From the NCBI GenBank assembly GCA_030142905.1, contig JASJOG010000018.1:1805001-1869000 (forward strand): a DNA stretch of 64,000 nucleotides. The letters are read 5' to 3'. This document shows positions 61,590 through 64,000 of this stretch, in pieces (the stretch's first letter is position 1; each line of letters starts with the position of its first letter). Position numbers and translations under genes: made by a program. The DNA is from Heliopora coerulea (Eukaryota; Cnidaria; Anthozoa; Scleralcyonacea; Helioporidae). Under the pieces are notes generated by a model. The model worked only from the letters and a program-made list of their open reading frames with translations, was not told the origin of the DNA and made no database searches.

Positions 61590-62941
61590 CTAAAAACAGA
61601 AATAATTGTATTGCTCAACTCCTACTATTGATGTAAACTGTTTTAACCAAGCCTACCACAGACACTGAACGTTCTCTGAACGTTGTTCATATCTAATAAT
61701 AACGTCATTTCCTGACTGCGTTAATTCAAAGGGTTTTTGTTTCAGTTTCCATGATTACTAAGAGGGCGAAACTGCCTGCAGTTGTTTCATATTTGCGTAA
61801 GAGTGTGACTATAGAGGTAGTACAAGTTGAGATCTTTAATGTCAAGAAATGATTCCAACGGGTCGCTATTTTGTGGTAAATAAGATCTTTTCCTCCTTTA
61901 ACTCTTTCACGGCGGGATGAGTCTTCTACTATTTTACTCTGCACGCCAGGCAATTAAATTTGTCAAGTATTGTTGAAAAACTTTTTCCTGCCGGGAAAGG
62001 ATTAAAACAAAGATTGTTTTACGATGCCACTAATAGCTTTATAAAGAACTAAGTAAAGAAAATCGATTTCGTTCCTGCACTTTTCTTTAAAATAATTCCG
62101 AATTTTTTTACCATTGCCGAATGTTCGCACATAATTCATATGTATTATACAATTTAGTAGTTTTTGAAGTCTATTTGTAATGGGTAGAAATTTCCGACAT
62201 TTCCTAACTTTTTATACTTGACCAATCGACATTTTATTTAAACAAATTTATAATTTTGACCTAGAGGTCTAGCATTTTTCATCGTGAACCGTTGAATCGC
62301 TCACAAGTTAAGGGGGAGTGGATACAATTCACCTGGATTTTGTTAATTTGCAACTTGTTTGTAACCGGTTTGATGAACTAATAGGCAATAAATTGGGGAC
62401 ACTAAAGATCTGACACCGGTTGCTCAAAGGGTGAATGCTTTAATTCTGATTAATCTGTTGTTTAATTTCATATATTTACTTTTAAACCGTCGAACTTAAA
62501 TTTACAGAATAAAACTCTTTAGAATCCCGTCATTGTCAATACGTTCTGACGCTCCTCTAGGTAACTGAGTAGCGATTTCAAAGAACGAAGCATTTCTGTC
62601 TGTCTGAGGTAGTATCCTATAATCGCACACGCATATGAAGATTGTTGGCATTGTTTAAGCTTGATAAAATATAAAAACAGCAATGAAACCTTTACAACAA
62701 ATGAGAATTGGGTTCAATTTACTGGTTAGCTCCGCCTAGCACATACCGTTTGTGGACCGTGTTTAGGTCACTACGGTCATAAATAGACACTGAAAACTTG
62801 ATATGTCTTCTTTTACCACAGTATATCAAATTTGATATATTAATTTCTTTGCATATAACCCCCATTTCTTTGACGAATATTTCAATTTTTGCTTTTGCAA
62901 ACAGTTCTCAAGGACTACTTTTATTTCTAATTTATTTTACT
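61590..62941. other. Intron upstream of E1
   Basis: Contains the TTAA MITE at 61902-62001. The remainder shows no element or exon. Confidence 0.5.
61902..62001. mobile_element. TTAA-flanked MITE, copy 2 (piggyBac-like)
   Basis: Left end ctctttcacggcgggatg and right end cctgccgggaaagga are inverted repeats with TTAA on each side (61898-61901, 62002-62005). Same family as 43501-43593. Confidence 0.62.
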
Positions 62942-63375
62942 ACACTTTTTGCTGTTCATTACCAGAAAATATACTCTCATTAACGCCAACCTCAAGCTCA
63001 TTAACAGAAAAATACATTCATTTTGTTCCATCGAAATTCATTAGTGTAGATACGCAACCATTTACATCAAAAGGCTTTTTATAGCGCCAACAGACGACCA
63101 TTAACACCATTCTACCATGCGTGTACATTAGGGATAATAAAATTTCAATTACGCAAGAGGAATATTTTGTTCAGTTGAAGTTTTATTAATCCTAATGTTT
63201 TGTAGAATGGTGTTAATGGTCGCCTGTTGGCACTATGGAATGCGCTTTGATGCAAATGGTTGAGTATCTACGCTAACGAATGTCGATTGAATAAAATGAA
63301 TGTATTTTTGTTTAATGACTTTGAAATTGGCGTTACTGATAGTATATTTTCTGGTAATGAACAGCAAAAGGTGTA
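62942..63375. repeat. Palindromic foldback MITE, copy b
   Basis: Arms start acactttttgctgttcatt and end aatgaacagcaaaaggtgt, centre near 63160. Same family as 13566-13973. Confidence 0.8.
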
Positions 63376-63469
63376 AGTCAGCGTATCTGGCCTACGCAAG
63401 TTACATAAACTATCCAAAGCAACAATTAGTCTAACTCTTTCCCAGAGGGATAAGGTTTCTAGGATTTTA

Positions 63470-63767
63470 CACCTTTTGCAGATCATTACCAGAAAATATA
63501 CTATCATTAACGCCAATCATTACGGATAATAAAATTTCAATTACGCAAGAGAAATATCTTGCGTAATTGAAATTTTATTATCCGTAATGTATGACAGAAT
63601 GGTGTTATTGTCGTCTGTTGGCGCTATAGAATGCCCTTCGATGCAAATGGTTGCGTATCTACGCTAGTAAATGTTGATCGAATAAAATGAATGTATTTTT
63701 GCGTTAATGAATTTGAGGTTGGCTTTAATGACAGTATATTTTCTGGTAATGAACAGAAAAAGGTGTA
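63470..63767. repeat. Palindromic foldback MITE, copy c (left arm shortened)
   Basis: Starts acaccttttgc, ends aaaaaggtgta. The left arm is internally deleted: attaacgccaat runs directly to the central palindrome (caattacgcaagag/aatatcttgcgtaattg). It lies less than 100 bp from copy b. Confidence 0.78.
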
Positions 63768-64000
63768 GTTTAGTTTGACCGCTACTTTTAAAGACCATTT
63801 TCTTAAGAAAAATTAACTAAGCTTATGTTTTTCCTTGGCTTTAGCTATTACAACCATAAGATATTAATTTTAACAACTTCTGAAACTTAATTTTCAAGTT
63901 CGTTAAAAGTATCACGCTATCTGGTAAACAAAAATTCTTTGTAGTAGAAAGAGGCATTTATTTCAAATCTATTTAAACGTACAATCACAAAGTATTAATA

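Noticed and set aside
59505..60014. 169-codon plus-strand open frame
   Set aside because: It crosses the boundary of the hAT element at 59676 and its 8-bp duplication, so it is a chance frame.

Overview
The window is animal genomic DNA. The best-supported content is one long collagen gene on the minus strand: 18 exons between 2180 and 61589, all in compatible phases, coding about 963 residues of Gly-X-Y helix broken by more than a dozen short interruptions. Neither end of the gene is in the window (no signal peptide, no C-terminal domain), so 5' exons lie beyond 64000 and 3' exons lie left of 1. The interruptions (G-X-G, G-X4-G, longer loops, two with cysteine) suggest a type IV-like or other non-fibrillar chain, but the subtype cannot be fixed without the terminal domains. 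AT-rich introns, Penelope-like elements, hAT, Tc1/mariner and pogo elements are compatible with a cnidarian or another basal marine invertebrate. That placement is inference.

Layout from the left: 1-2179 is downstream intron with a dead LINE copy. 2180-15814 holds eight collagen exons (E18 to E11 in transcript order), separated by introns with MITEs, a second LINE remnant and microsatellites. 15815-25790 is a 10-kb intron with tandem tRNA-derived SINEs, two palindromic Penelope-like element (PLE) arrays, a pogo-type MITE and a third PLE fragment. 25791-29428 carries exons E10, E9 and E8. 29429-39563 is another 10-kb intron with a hAT transposon (32330-38215) that was itself split by a nearly complete PLE (33334-36358). 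39564-43933 carries E7 to E4. 43934-59247 is a 15-kb intron packed with a PLE palindrome, several hairpins, a 3.3-kb foldback element, three adjacent Tc1/mariner elements, a further PLE palindrome and a Tigger-like element. 59248-61589 carries E3 to E1, and the remainder is intron with foldback repeats.

The most interesting theme is the PLE component. At least five arrays share one plan: a longer copy joined head-to-head to a 5'-truncated inverted copy, so the two 3' ends point outward. Those outward ends carry hammerhead ribozyme motifs (CUGANGA core, stem II, GAAA, very short stem III, NUH site, complementary stem I) that I could fold by hand. Several have perfect helices. Some have one lethal core change beside an otherwise perfect fold. 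In three arrays both arms share the same stop or frameshift, which suggests both arms were copied from one template. Many arrays abut (TA)n tracts. No active host gene other than the collagen was found. All other coding matches are transposon proteins, nearly all broken.
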